Shown piece by piece: positions 45,339 to 54,266 of a stretch of DNA of 64,000 bases. Origin of the DNA: Salinigranum rubrum. Its GTDB lineage: Archaea > Halobacteriota > Halobacteria > Halobacteriales > Haloferacaceae. The notes beneath the pieces are model-generated. The model was given only the letters and a program-made list of their open reading frames with translations. It made no database searches and was not told the origin of the DNA. Position 1 is the first letter of the stretch. Each line of letters begins with the position of its first letter. Made by a program: the position numbers and the translations under genes. The DNA lies in contig NZ_CP026309.1 of assembly GCF_002906575.1 (NCBI RefSeq), positions 2,108,001 through 2,172,000 on the forward strand. The letters are read 5' to 3'.

Positions 45339-46043
45339 CTACCCGCCGAGGAAGTCCCGTCGCACCGCCTCGTCGGCCAGGAGCGCGTCGCCGGTGTCGG
45401 CGTAGCGGTTCTGACCCTGCGCGAGGACGTATCCGCGTTCGCACCGGTCGAGCGCCGTCTTCGCGTTCTGTTCGACGATGAGGACGGCGGTCCCGGCCGC
45501 GTTGATGCGGTCGATGTGGTCGAACATGGTCGTGACCAGGTCGGGCGCCAGTCCGGCGGAGGGTTCGTCCAAGAGGAGGAGCGAGGGGTCGAGGACGAGC
45601 GCCCGTCCCATCGCGAGCATCTGCTGTTGCCCACCGGAGAGGTTGCCGGCGCGCTGGTTCGTCCGCTCTTCGAGCACCGGGAACTGCTCGTACACCCGTT
45701 CGAGGGCCGCGTCCGACGCCCCGCCGTCGAGGTATCCGCCCAGCCGGAGGTTCTCCTCGACGGTGAGCGTCGCGAAGACGTTGCCCGTCTGCGGCACGTA
45801 GCCGATGCCGCGGTCGATGATCTTCTGGGTGGCGAGCCCCGCGATGTCCTGCCCCTCGAAGGCGATGCGCCCGTCCATGTACGTCGTCAGCCCGACGACC
45901 GTCTTCATCGCGGTCGACTTGCCGGCGCCGTTCGGGCCGACGATGGCGACGTACTCCCCGTCGTCGACAGCGAGGTCGACGCCGTGGAGGATCTGTAAGT
46001 CGCCGTACCCCGCGTCGAGGTCGTCGACGGCGAGGAGCGTCAT
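45339..46043 (-). CDS. livF: ABC transporter ATPase, LivF type
   Basis: One of the two ATPases of a hydrophobic-amino-acid-type (HAAT) ABC importer. The 234-residue protein has Walker A GPNGAGKSTAMK (residues 36-47), signature LSGGQQQMLAMGRAL and Walker B LLLLDEPSAGLAP; GLAPDLV is typical for LivF. It is the last of five genes (livKHMGF order) transcribed on the minus strand, 92 bp after livG. Confidence 0.93.
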   Translation of the reverse strand: MTLLAVDDLDAGYGDLQILHGVDLAVDDGEYVAIVGPNGAGKSTAMKTVVGLTTYMDGRIAFEGQDIAGLATQKIIDRGIGYVPQTGNVFATLTVEENLRLGGYLDGGASDAALERVYEQFPVLEERTNQRAGNLSGGQQQMLAMGRALVLDPSLLLLDEPSAGLAPDLVTTMFDHIDRINAAGTAVLIVEQNAKTALDRCERGYVLAQGQNRYADTGDALLADEAVRRDFLGG

Positions 46044-46135
46044 CGAGAGCCACCGCCAGCGTTCGAAATCGCTCGCTCCGTCGTCGGCTTAGCCGTCGGT
46101 TCGGTCATGGGTTCGTGTTTCGAAGTTTCACTGGT

Positions 46136-46891
46136 TCAGTTTCCGAGGTACGCGTCGATGACGCGCTGGTCTTCGAGTATCTCTTCGGGCGTGCCGGTCG
46201 TGAGGACGCTGCCGTTCGTCATGACGATGAGCCGGTCGACCAGGTCGGTGAGCGTTTCGAGTTCGTGTTCGATGATGAGCAGCGTCAGCCCGTCGTCGTT
46301 GAGCGCCTCGATGTGGGCCGCGATGTCGCGGGTGAGCGTCGGGTTGACGCCCGCGAACGGTTCGTCGAGGAGCAGGAGGTCCGGGTCGAGCATCAGCGCC
46401 CGCGCGAGTTCGAGCAGCTTCCGCTGACCGCCGGAGAGCGAGCCCGCGTACTCGTCGACCATCGTGTCGAGGTCGAAAACCGCCAGCAGTTCCTCCGCCT
46501 GGTCGCGTGCGGCCCGCTCGCGGTCGGCCGCCGCGTCGGTCCGGAACACCGCGTGGTAGGCGCGCTCTCCGGGGTGATCGGGCGTCGGCAGCAGCATGTT
46601 CGCGCCGACCGACATGGTCGAAAACTCCCGCGTCTGCTGGAACGTCCGGACCATCCCGCGGCGGGGGAGTTCGTACGGGGCCACGTCCGTGACGTCCTCG
46701 CCGTCGAATCGGACGGTCCCGGCGTCGCTCTCGAGGACCCCCGAGACGCAGTTGAACAGCGTCGTCTTCCCCGCGCCGTTGGGTCCGATCACCCCGACGA
46801 GTTCGCCGCGTTCGACCGTGAAGCTCGCGCCGTCGAGCGCGCGGATCGAACCGAACGACCGCCGGAGGTCCGCGACGTCGAGGAGCGTCAT
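46136..46891 (-). CDS. livG: ABC transporter ATPase, LivG type
   Basis: Second ATPase of the HAAT importer. The 251-residue protein has Walker A GPNGAGKTTLFNCVSG, the LivG insertion containing RRGMVRTFQQTREFS, signature LSGGQRKLLELARAL, Walker B LLLLDEPFAGVNPTLT and the C-terminal GTPEEILEDQRVIDAYLGN ending. It lies 13 bp after livM. Confidence 0.93.
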   Translation of the reverse strand: MTLLDVADLRRSFGSIRALDGASFTVERGELVGVIGPNGAGKTTLFNCVSGVLESDAGTVRFDGEDVTDVAPYELPRRGMVRTFQQTREFSTMSVGANMLLPTPDHPGERAYHAVFRTDAAADRERAARDQAEELLAVFDLDTMVDEYAGSLSGGQRKLLELARALMLDPDLLLLDEPFAGVNPTLTRDIAAHIEALNDDGLTLLIIEHELETLTDLVDRLIVMTNGSVLTTGTPEEILEDQRVIDAYLGN

Positions 46892-46904
46892 CGAGACACC
46901 TCCG

Positions 46905-47939
46905 TCATCGCTCCACCCCCAGTTCCTTCGGGTCGCCCCAGATGCCCTCGGGTCGGTAGCGGACGATGAGCACGAGCAGGAGACCGACGAGGATGAGACG
47001 GATGGAGGCGAACTGGTCGGCGGTGACGGCCGGAATCTGGTCGTTCAGGAAGCGGGTCAGGAGCTGGAAGCTCATGATGATGGCGAGTCCGCCGATGACG
47101 CCGCGGTCGCTGGCCGCGCCGCCGATGAGCATGCCGATCCAGACCAGGACGGTCACGTTGATGGTGAAAAAGCCCGGCGAGACCGCGCCCAGGTGGAAGG
47201 CGAACATCGCACCCGCGAAGCCCGCGAGGGCGGCGCCGTAGACGAAGACGACCAGTTTGTACCGGAAGACGTCCTTGCCGAGGGTCTCGGTGACCTGCTC
47301 GTCCGCGCGGATGGCGTGGAGGACGCGACCGTACGGCGATTCGGCGAGCCGGTGGAACACGCCGTAGGCGAGAAGCGCCAGCGAGCCGAACAGGAACGCC
47401 GTCGCGAAGAGGTTGGGTGCGCCGTCGCTGGTGAGCGCCGCGAACGGACGTGGGACGTTTCCGAGGCCGAGGCTCCCGCCGGTGACGGACTGGAACGTCC
47501 CGACGAGGCCGTGGACGATTTCGGCGACTGCGAGCGTGACGATGGCGAGGAAGTCGTCGCGGAGGCGGAGCGTCGAGACGCCGAGGACCGCGCCGAGCGC
47601 CACCGCGGCGACGACGCCGGCGACGAGTCCGACGGGCCACGGGAAGCCGAGGCCGATTCCCTCGAACGGACCGTCGGCGGTCATCATCGCCGCGGTGTAG
47701 CCGCCGACGGCGAAGAAGGCGACGGGACCGAAGTTGACCAGGCCGGCGTGGCCGAACTGGAGGTTCACCCCGACGAGGATGAGGACGTACGCCAGGAAAA
47801 TGATGCCGACCTCGAAGAACAACAGCGTCGCGCGCGGCGGCGCGATGAAGAACGGGCTCAGGAGGAACGCGACGGCGAGCACGACGAGGACGACGCCGGC
47901 GCGGGCCGCGTCCACTGGGAGGTCGTCGAGAACGCTCAC
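46905..47939 (-). CDS. livM: ABC transporter permease, LivM type
   Basis: The 344-residue permease has about ten membrane helices and the LivM core GVNLQFGHAGLVNFGPVAFF and LGVSTLRLRDDFLAIVTLA, the latter contacting the ATPases. Its ATG overlaps the livH stop by four bases (47936-47939). It continues into livG after 13 bp. Confidence 0.92.
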   Translation of the reverse strand: MSVLDDLPVDAARAGVVLVVLAVAFLLSPFFIAPPRATLLFFEVGIIFLAYVLILVGVNLQFGHAGLVNFGPVAFFAVGGYTAAMMTADGPFEGIGLGFPWPVGLVAGVVAAVALGAVLGVSTLRLRDDFLAIVTLAVAEIVHGLVGTFQSVTGGSLGLGNVPRPFAALTSDGAPNLFATAFLFGSLALLAYGVFHRLAESPYGRVLHAIRADEQVTETLGKDVFRYKLVVFVYGAALAGFAGAMFAFHLGAVSPGFFTINVTVLVWIGMLIGGAASDRGVIGGLAIIMSFQLLTRFLNDQIPAVTADQFASIRLILVGLLLVLIVRYRPEGIWGDPKELGVER

Positions 47940-48823
47940 GAGTGGCGGACCTCCTGGTTGACGATGCCGCCGGGGCGAACGAGTAAGACGACGATGAGCA
48001 CGACGAACGCCATGGTCGTCCCGAACTCGGAGACGCCGGTGGGGAGGAAGGCGATGGCGAGGGAGATGCCGATGCCGAGGATGTACGAGCCGACGACCGC
48101 CCCGTAGGGGCTCCCGGCGCCGCCGAGGATGGCCGCGGTCAACACCAAGAGGAGCTGTCCGAAGCCGAGCGACGGGTTCGCCGACCGGCTCACGGCCAGG
48201 AGGATGCCCGCGACGCCCGCGAAGGCCGAGGCGATGAGCCAGACGACGTGGCGGACGCGGCGCGTGTCGATACCGGTCACGAGCGCCAGGTCCTCGTTGT
48301 CGGAGGTCGCTCGCATCGCCACGCCGATCATCGTCCGGTTCAAGAAGAGGTGGAGCGCGACGACTGCCACGACGGTGATGGCGACGATGAACACCTGCTG
48401 GTCGGTGAAGAAGAAGCCAAGCTCTTCGAACCGGTAAGGGGTCGGCCGGGTCGTGTCGATGTACTGCGGGCTCGCACCCGCGGCCAGCCGAATCCCGTTC
48501 CGGAGGATGAGCCCGACGCCGATGGAGGTCAAAAGCAGCGGGACCGCCCCGGCGTCGTTCAGCGGCTCGAACGTCACCTGCGCGACGCCCCAGCCGAAGA
48601 CGGCGGTGACCGCGAGCGCGGCGACGACGGCGACGGCGAAGGGGAGCCCGAGGAACTGCGCGGCGATGAGTCCGACGTACGCTCCGACCGTGACGAACTC
48701 GCCGTGGGCGAAGTTGATCATGTTCACCAGGCCGTACACCAGGGTGAAGCCGATAGCTCCCAGCGCGATGAACGAGCCGAGAACCAGGCCGAAGATGAGT
48801 TCCTGAACGAGAGGGAGAGCCAT
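47936..48823 (-). CDS. livH: ABC transporter permease, LivH type
   Basis: The 295-residue permease has seven or eight membrane helices with the LivH hallmarks GLVNMINFAHGEFVTVGAYV near the N-terminus, and VSRSANPSLGFGQLL / GGAGSPYGAVVGSYILG near the C-terminus. It follows livK by 19 bp and overlaps livM by four bases. Confidence 0.92.
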   Translation of the reverse strand: MALPLVQELIFGLVLGSFIALGAIGFTLVYGLVNMINFAHGEFVTVGAYVGLIAAQFLGLPFAVAVVAALAVTAVFGWGVAQVTFEPLNDAGAVPLLLTSIGVGLILRNGIRLAAGASPQYIDTTRPTPYRFEELGFFFTDQQVFIVAITVVAVVALHLFLNRTMIGVAMRATSDNEDLALVTGIDTRRVRHVVWLIASAFAGVAGILLAVSRSANPSLGFGQLLLVLTAAILGGAGSPYGAVVGSYILGIGISLAIAFLPTGVSEFGTTMAFVVLIVVLLVRPGGIVNQEVRHS

Positions 48824-48842
48824 TTATGTATCGAGGGGGTGG

Positions 48843-50246
48843 TCAGTAGTCCGCGATAGATTCTTTCAGCGTGTCCGCCTCGACGGTGAACTCCTCCTCG
48901 AAGCCGTCGGGGGTGACCGTCGAGACGCCGACGTTCCCCCAGACGTTTCCGAACTCGGTGAAGTCGACCGGCGTCACCGCTCCCTCGTAGTTGATCTCCT
49001 CGCCGGCGTCGAGCGCCTCCTTGCCCTCGGCGAAGTTCGAGACCGCCGTCCCGCCCTCGCGGGTGACGGGACCGATGCTCTGCTCGATGGCCTCCGGCGT
49101 GGCCTCGCCCGCGCGGTGGGTCGCCAGCGCGAGGACGTTCGTCGCGTCGTAGGAGGCGACGCCCCACGTGTGAACGTCGGCGTCGCCCAGTTCCTGAAAC
49201 GCCGGCAGGAAGCTGTCGTAGTTCGGTCCCTGCGTGCTCCCGGCGGCAATCCACGCGCCCTCGGCCTGCTCGCCGACCGCCTCGATGAGGTCGGCGTCCA
49301 TCAGCCCGTCTTCGAGGAGGAGTTGACGCCCGTAGCCCGCGTTCGACCAGTCGCGGATGACGGTCGTCGCGTCGGTGAGCGCCACCGCGAGCGCCCACGC
49401 GTCGAAGTCGGTCTGGAACAGCCGGTCGAGCGACGACTGGTACGAGGACTGCCCCTCCGAGACCTCGACGCGCTGGGCGACCGTCCCCCCGAGGTCCTCG
49501 AACGCGGCGATGAACGAGTCGGACCAGCTCCGCTCCCCGGCGCTGGTCCCGTTGAGGACCCCGAGCGTCGTGAAGTCGTTGTCGATCATCGCTTTCGCCG
49601 CGCCGGCGGTGTGGACCGTGTCGCCGATGACCGTCCGCCAGAGCCACTCGTCGTCGCTCAGGTCCTCGGGCGTTCCCCGGTCACCCCCGCGGGTGTCGAG
49701 GAACGTCGACCCCGGCCACGGCGAGATGATCGGGACTTCGAGTTCCTGAATGAAGTCCCACAGCGGGACGATCTCGCTCGAGAAGAGCCCGTTGATCGCC
49801 GGGACCCTGTCGTTGTTGACGAGCTGTCGAACCACCTGTCGGGCCTGCTGTGGGTTGACCGCCGTGTCACGCCGCAGGAGTTCGAACTCGGCGTCGAGGG
49901 GGCCGCCGGCGTCGTTGATCTGCTGTGTCGCGAGCTCCGACGCCTGCGACACCGCCGGCTGGAGGAAGTCCCACTTCCCCGAGATACCCGCCGGCTGCCC
50001 GAAGACGACCCGCTCGGGACCCGACGACGTCGGTGTGCCCGTCGAGGTTTGTCCGCCGCCGCCGCTCTCTGTCTGTGTCGCTCCGCCACCGCTCGGGGCG
50101 TCGGTCGCTGTCGCGGTCGACCCGCCGCCTTCGGTGCCCGCACAGCCGGCGAGGCTGGTCGCCAACATCGCGCTCGCCCCCGTGAGTTTCAGGAACCTCC
50201 GACGGCTCGAACGGTTCGCCCTCCGGGACGTATGCCTCTCGCTCAT
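48843..50246 (-). CDS. livK: ABC substrate-binding lipoprotein, LivK type
   Basis: The 467-residue protein starts with a twin-arginine signal (SSRRRFLKLTGASA) ending in a lipobox SLAGC, so it should be exported folded by Tat and lipid-anchored at Cys35. A Gly/Ser/Thr-rich linker (about 36-75) precedes two Rossmann-like lobes of the periplasmic-binding family. The ligand is not evident: related proteins bind branched-chain amino acids, amides, urea or aromatic acids. The nearby aryl-acid ligase makes an aromatic acid attractive. It leads the five-gene operon. A CTTATCAAA box near 50281-50289 is the likely promoter. Confidence 0.9.
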   Translation of the reverse strand: MSERHTSRRANRSSRRRFLKLTGASAMLATSLAGCAGTEGGGSTATATDAPSGGGATQTESGGGGQTSTGTPTSSGPERVVFGQPAGISGKWDFLQPAVSQASELATQQINDAGGPLDAEFELLRRDTAVNPQQARQVVRQLVNNDRVPAINGLFSSEIVPLWDFIQELEVPIISPWPGSTFLDTRGGDRGTPEDLSDDEWLWRTVIGDTVHTAGAAKAMIDNDFTTLGVLNGTSAGERSWSDSFIAAFEDLGGTVAQRVEVSEGQSSYQSSLDRLFQTDFDAWALAVALTDATTVIRDWSNAGYGRQLLLEDGLMDADLIEAVGEQAEGAWIAAGSTQGPNYDSFLPAFQELGDADVHTWGVASYDATNVLALATHRAGEATPEAIEQSIGPVTREGGTAVSNFAEGKEALDAGEEINYEGAVTPVDFTEFGNVWGNVGVSTVTPDGFEEEFTVEADTLKESIADY

Positions 50247-50352
50247 TGTTACTCGTTCTCAACCCACATGGCCACATTTGATAAGTGTATCGGGAAACTC
50301 CGGGGAGTCGTGCGGTGTGAATAACGAAGGGATGGGATATCTCCTTATATTT

Positions 50353-50371
50353 TACCGCATCATTTACGGTA
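50353..50371. promoter_or_regulatory. weak inverted repeat upstream of livK
   Basis: TACCG and CGGTA flank nine A/T-rich bases, about 110 bp upstream of livK and 25 bp beyond the dehydrogenase stop. It is embedded in an A/T-rich stretch with a second TATA-like ttatatttta. It might bind a regulator of the transporter; evidence is weak. Confidence 0.3.
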
Positions 50372-50395
50372 TTTAGTCCGGATGTGCGTATCCGG

Positions 50396-51487
50396 TCAGT
50401 CGACTGTGAAGACGAGTTTGCCGTAGGCCCGGCGGTCGGCCATCGTCCGGAACGCCTCGGCGTACGCTTCCAGCGGGAACGTCTCCTGGACGACGGGTTC
50501 GACGGTCCCGTCCCAGACGTACCGGAGGGCGTGCCGGAGGTCGGTCGCGCTGTGTGCGGTGCTCCCCAGCACGTCGAGTTGGCGGACGAACACCAGCCTG
50601 ACTTCGGTCGGCGGGTTGGGACCGGCGGTCGCCCCCGAGGTGACCAGCCGCCCCCCGGACCTGAGCGCCCGCATCGACGGCACCCACGTCTCCCCGCCGA
50701 CGTTGTTGTACACCACGTCGACGCCGCGCTTGCCCGTGAGCTCCCACACCCGCGCGCTGAACTCCTCCTCGGTGTAGTCGATGACGTGGTCGACGCCGAG
50801 GTCACGGAGGAAGGCCGCCTTCTCCTCGGTGCTCGTCGTCGCGTAGATGGTGTCGACGTTGAGCACCTCGCGGGCGAGTTGAACGGCCATGTGGCCGAGT
50901 CCGCCGGTCGCGCCGACGACGAGCAGATCCTCGTACGGTTCGAGCGAGGCGCGCGTCGCCAGCGCCCGCCAGGCGGTTCCGGTGACCATCGGCGCGGCGG
51001 CGGCCGTCTCGAAGGATACCGAGTCGGGAACCGAGACGAGGTTCTCGGCGGGGACGGCGGCGTACTCGGCGAATCCGCCCTTTCGGTGTTCGCCGAACAC
51101 CTGGTACCGCTCGCACATCGACTGTTCGCCCGCGAGGCAGAACCGACACGTCCCACACGTAATCGTCGGGTCGACGGCGACGCGCGCACCGACGTCCCAC
51201 CCCGTCACCCGGTCGCCGACGGCGGCGACCGTCCCCGCCATGTCGCCGCCGCCCCAGAACGGGTACTCGGGGACGTAGTGTTCGAGTTCTCTGACGGCGA
51301 AGAGGTCCTGGTGATTGAGCGACGCCGCCCGAACGTCGACGAGCACCTCGTCGGGTTCGATGGTGGGGACCGGCACGTCGAGCAACTCGAACTGGTCGAT
51401 GTCGCCGTGTTCGTGGAAGCCGACCGCGCGCATCGTCGTCTCGGACGTCGGGGAGGTCATTCCTCCCGATTCGACGGCGCGTGGCAT
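50396..51487 (-). CDS. MDR-family alcohol dehydrogenase/quinone oxidoreductase
   Basis: The 363-residue protein has the structural zinc cysteines CGTCRFCLAGEQSMC and the nucleotide-binding GATGGLGHMAVQLA. The catalytic GHE motif of zinc alcohol dehydrogenases is replaced by GGGDMAGTVAAVG, so catalytic zinc binding is uncertain; the enzyme may instead reduce enones or acryloyl-CoA-like substrates. The ATG at 51487 is chosen because it lies 25 nt from the shared TATA box at 51509-51515. It diverges from the AMP-ligase gene. Confidence 0.85.
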   Translation of the reverse strand: MPRAVESGGMTSPTSETTMRAVGFHEHGDIDQFELLDVPVPTIEPDEVLVDVRAASLNHQDLFAVRELEHYVPEYPFWGGGDMAGTVAAVGDRVTGWDVGARVAVDPTITCGTCRFCLAGEQSMCERYQVFGEHRKGGFAEYAAVPAENLVSVPDSVSFETAAAAPMVTGTAWRALATRASLEPYEDLLVVGATGGLGHMAVQLAREVLNVDTIYATTSTEEKAAFLRDLGVDHVIDYTEEEFSARVWELTGKRGVDVVYNNVGGETWVPSMRALRSGGRLVTSGATAGPNPPTEVRLVFVRQLDVLGSTAHSATDLRHALRYVWDGTVEPVVQETFPLEAYAEAFRTMADRRAYGKLVFTVD

Positions 51488-51508
51488 ATACTGTTGGGGG
51501 TGACTAGC

Positions 51509-51515
51509 TATATAT
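51509..51515. promoter_or_regulatory. shared symmetric TATA box for two divergent genes
   Basis: TATATAT is the only TATA element in the 50-bp spacer. Its centre (51512) is 26 nt from the plus-strand ATG at 51538 and 25 nt from the minus-strand ATG at 51487, matching leaderless spacing for both. Confidence 0.65.
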
Positions 51516-51537
51516 CCGGGCTCCAAGTTCGTAGGGT

Positions 51538-53199
51538 ATGCACGACGGGCCCGCCCACGCGACGACCGACATCGAGGGATACGTTCCGTTTCCGGCCGAC
51601 CGGGTCCGGGCGTATCGCGAGGCGGGGGACTGGCGTGACCTCACCTTCCACGCCGTCGTCGACCGGGTGGCCGAGGCCACGCCGTCGCGGCGAGCGCTCG
51701 TCGGGCCGGAGCGCGAACTGAGTTACGGCGACCTCGCCCGAAACTCCAGACGGCTCGCGGGCGCGTTCCGCGACGAACTGGGGCTCCGGGCCGACGACAC
51801 GGTGACCCTCCAGTTGCCGAACTGCGTCGAGTTCGTCGAGGCGTTCCTCGCGTGTTCGCGCCTCGGCGTCGTCCCGGCGTTCGTCCTCCCGCGGCACCGA
51901 GAACAGGAACTGGGACACGTCGTCTCCCTCACCGAGTCGAAGGCCGTCGTCACCGCGGGCGACCGGTACGACCTCGGCTTCGACTACGTGGGACTCGTCG
52001 ACAGTGTCGTCGACGACCACGCGCACCTCGACGCGTGCGTCGCCGTCGCCGGGGACGGGAGCGATGCACCGACCGGATGGCACGACCTGACGGCCCTGCG
52101 CGACCACGATGAGGAGGTCGACGGCGACGACGTGAACCCCTGCAACCCCGGGCTGTTCATGCTCTCGGGCGGGACGAGCGGTCTCCCGAAGGCGATTCCA
52201 CGGACCCACAACGACTACGTCTACCTCTGGGAGCACATCGCGCGGGCGATGGGCGTCGAGGCGGACTGGACGCTCGTCGCCGGACTCCCGATTCCGCACA
52301 GCTTCGCGTTCGGGTACGTCCTCGGTGCGGGCCTCTGGGCGGGCGCGACCGTCGCGGTCGAACCGGCGTTGAAGCCGGACCCGCTCGTCGCCCTCGTCGA
52401 CCGGGTCGACGGCGACGTGACCACGCTCATCCCCAAACAGCTCATCGACTTCCTCGACGCCGGGGCGGACGCGACGCTGTCGACGCTTCGCGTCGTCTGC
52501 TCCGGCGGACAGAAGGTCCCGCCCGACCTCGTCCGGCGGGTCGCCGACCAGTGGGACGCCGGCTTCTGCAACGTCTTCGGCATGGGCGAAGGGGCGCAGG
52601 TCATCACCCGACCCGACGACCCGGTGGAGGTACAGGCGACGACCGTCGGTCGACCGCTCGGTCCCGGCGACGAGATTCGCATCGTCGACGAGGGCCGGGA
52701 GGTCCCACGGGGGGAACTCGGCGAACTCGTCGTCAGGGGCCCCGGGGTGTTCACCGGCTACTTCCGCAACGAGGCCGCGAACGAGTCGTCGTTCGACGAC
52801 GACGGGTGGTTCTACACCGGCGACGTCTTCTCACAGCGTCCGGACGGCACGTACGAGGTGTGGGGGCGCCTCGACGACACTATCAACCGCGCCGGGGAGA
52901 CCATCTACGCACCGGCCATCGAGGACGTCCTCGTCGAGCATCCGAAGATAGCCAAGGCGGCCGTCGTCGGCGTCCCCGACGAGGCGCTGGGCGAGCGGGT
53001 CGGCGCGGCGGTCGAACTCCGGCGGGGCACAGCGTCGCTCACGCTCGACGAGGTGACGGCCTTCCTCGACGAGCGGGGGCTGGCCGTCTTCCGCCGGCCC
53101 GAACGACTCGCCGTGGTCGCGTCGCTCCCGGAGACCGACGTCGGAAAGATCGACCGCGGGGCCGTCGAGCGCGAGTTCGGAGCCGGCGAGAGTGTATAA
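51538..53199 (+). CDS. aryl-acid AMP ligase (EntE/DhbE-like)
   Basis: This 553-residue adenylating enzyme activates a carboxylic acid with ATP. The phosphate loop LSGGTSGLPKAIPRTHNDY is close to the EntE/DhbE version, and core motifs YTGDVF, GRLDDTINRAGETIYAP and the catalytic Lys in VGKIDRGAV are all present. EntE-like enzymes use 2,3-dihydroxybenzoate or salicylate. No NRPS, isochorismate or siderophore genes are near, so a catabolic role as aryl-CoA ligase is more likely than siderophore synthesis. Substrate unproven. It shares a TATA box with the divergent dehydrogenase. Confidence 0.88.
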   Translation: MHDGPAHATTDIEGYVPFPADRVRAYREAGDWRDLTFHAVVDRVAEATPSRRALVGPERELSYGDLARNSRRLAGAFRDELGLRADDTVTLQLPNCVEFVEAFLACSRLGVVPAFVLPRHREQELGHVVSLTESKAVVTAGDRYDLGFDYVGLVDSVVDDHAHLDACVAVAGDGSDAPTGWHDLTALRDHDEEVDGDDVNPCNPGLFMLSGGTSGLPKAIPRTHNDYVYLWEHIARAMGVEADWTLVAGLPIPHSFAFGYVLGAGLWAGATVAVEPALKPDPLVALVDRVDGDVTTLIPKQLIDFLDAGADATLSTLRVVCSGGQKVPPDLVRRVADQWDAGFCNVFGMGEGAQVITRPDDPVEVQATTVGRPLGPGDEIRIVDEGREVPRGELGELVVRGPGVFTGYFRNEAANESSFDDDGWFYTGDVFSQRPDGTYEVWGRLDDTINRAGETIYAPAIEDVLVEHPKIAKAAVVGVPDEALGERVGAAVELRRGTASLTLDEVTAFLDERGLAVFRRPERLAVVASLPETDVGKIDRGAVEREFGAGESV

Positions 53200-53202
53200 C
53201 GA

Positions 53203-54204
53203 TCAGAACGCGCTGGGCGCGAGCGCCTCGACGTTCCGGAGCTTCACCGACTCGGGCCCGTAGTTGTAGATGACCGGACAGTCGATGCCGGCGTCGACGT
53301 ACTCGCGGTAGCGGTCGCGGACCGTCTCGGGCGACCCGACGGCCGCGACCGTGTTCAGGAAGTCGCGGTCGACGATGGTTTTCATCGCCTCGTAGTCGTT
53401 GTTCCGGACGGCCTCGCGCAATGCGTCGACGTCGTAGTCGATGCCGGCGCGCTCGACGAGCGGCTTGATGTGGTCGCTGCAGCAGTGCCACGCCGTGAAC
53501 TCCAGCACGTCGCGGACCTGCTCGTCGACGCTCAGTTCGTCCTCCTCGTCGACGACGGCCGTCGGGATGTTGAGCGCGTAGAGGAACTCGTCGGGGTCGC
53601 GGTCGAACCGGGTCACGAGAAGGTCGTCACCTTCGTCGGTGACGTCGTCGACGAAGGGGACGGTCGCGTTGAACGGCAGCCAGAGACCGTCGAACTTCGC
53701 CGCGGCGAGTTCGCGCATCTTCGGGCCCATCCCCGCCAGGTAGAGCGGGATGTCGCTACTGAACTCGCTGCGGAGCTTCCAGTTCGTAATCGTGTAGATG
53801 TCGCCCTCGTAGTCGCAGCGTCCGGTTCGAATAATCGACCGGAGGATGTCGTGCGTCTCGCTCATCCGCTTGATAGGGCGGTCGAGCGACTCGCCCAACT
53901 TCTGAACGACCTCCGGGGCGCTCGTCGCCACGGCGAGGCCGCGCACCCGCCCCCCGGAGTAGTCGTCGACGGAGCAGACCTCCGTGGCGATCATCGCCGG
54001 GTGACGCGTGTACGGACTCGGCAACCCGACGACGATGTCGATGTCGATACCCCACGCCCCGAGCGCCGTCGCGGTGGTGATTCCGTCCTTCGTGTCGATG
54101 AGTTCCTGCGTCCAGAAGGCGTCGTAGTCGAGTTCGGCCGCGAGTTCGGCCTGCTTTCGGATCTCAGTAGCCGGACCGACGGTGTCCGAGACGGCGATTT
54201 GCAT
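53203..54204 (-). CDS. LLM-class F420/flavin-dependent oxidoreductase
   Basis: The 333-residue TIM-barrel protein belongs to the luciferase-like monooxygenase family and resembles the F420-dependent (Mer-like) group. Landmarks are QAELAAELDYDAFWTQE, VVGLPSPYTRHPAMIATEV, DDYSGGRVRGLAVATS, LYLAGMGPKMRELA and the C-terminal GSPETVRDRYREYVDAGID. F420-using enzymes are common in haloarchaea, but FMN cannot be excluded. It converges with the ligase gene (3-bp gap). A GTATTTAC box (54229-54236) is 28 nt from its ATG. Confidence 0.87.
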   Translation of the reverse strand: MQIAVSDTVGPATEIRKQAELAAELDYDAFWTQELIDTKDGITTATALGAWGIDIDIVVGLPSPYTRHPAMIATEVCSVDDYSGGRVRGLAVATSAPEVVQKLGESLDRPIKRMSETHDILRSIIRTGRCDYEGDIYTITNWKLRSEFSSDIPLYLAGMGPKMRELAAAKFDGLWLPFNATVPFVDDVTDEGDDLLVTRFDRDPDEFLYALNIPTAVVDEEDELSVDEQVRDVLEFTAWHCCSDHIKPLVERAGIDYDVDALREAVRNNDYEAMKTIVDRDFLNTVAAVGSPETVRDRYREYVDAGIDCPVIYNYGPESVKLRNVEALAPSAF

Positions 54205-54220
54205 GTGATACGCCTACACA

Positions 54221-54236
54221 CCACGTGGGTAAATAC
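54221..54236 (-). promoter_or_regulatory. promoter and palindrome of the LLM gene
   Basis: On the minus strand GTATTTAC (54229-54236) is 28 nt from the ATG at 54204. Immediately downstream of it the 8-bp palindrome CCACGTGG (54221-54228) touches the TATA edge, where a bound protein would block initiation. Confidence 0.5.
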
Positions 54237-54266
54237 ACCTACCGACTGCGCCGACTCCGAGTCCCG

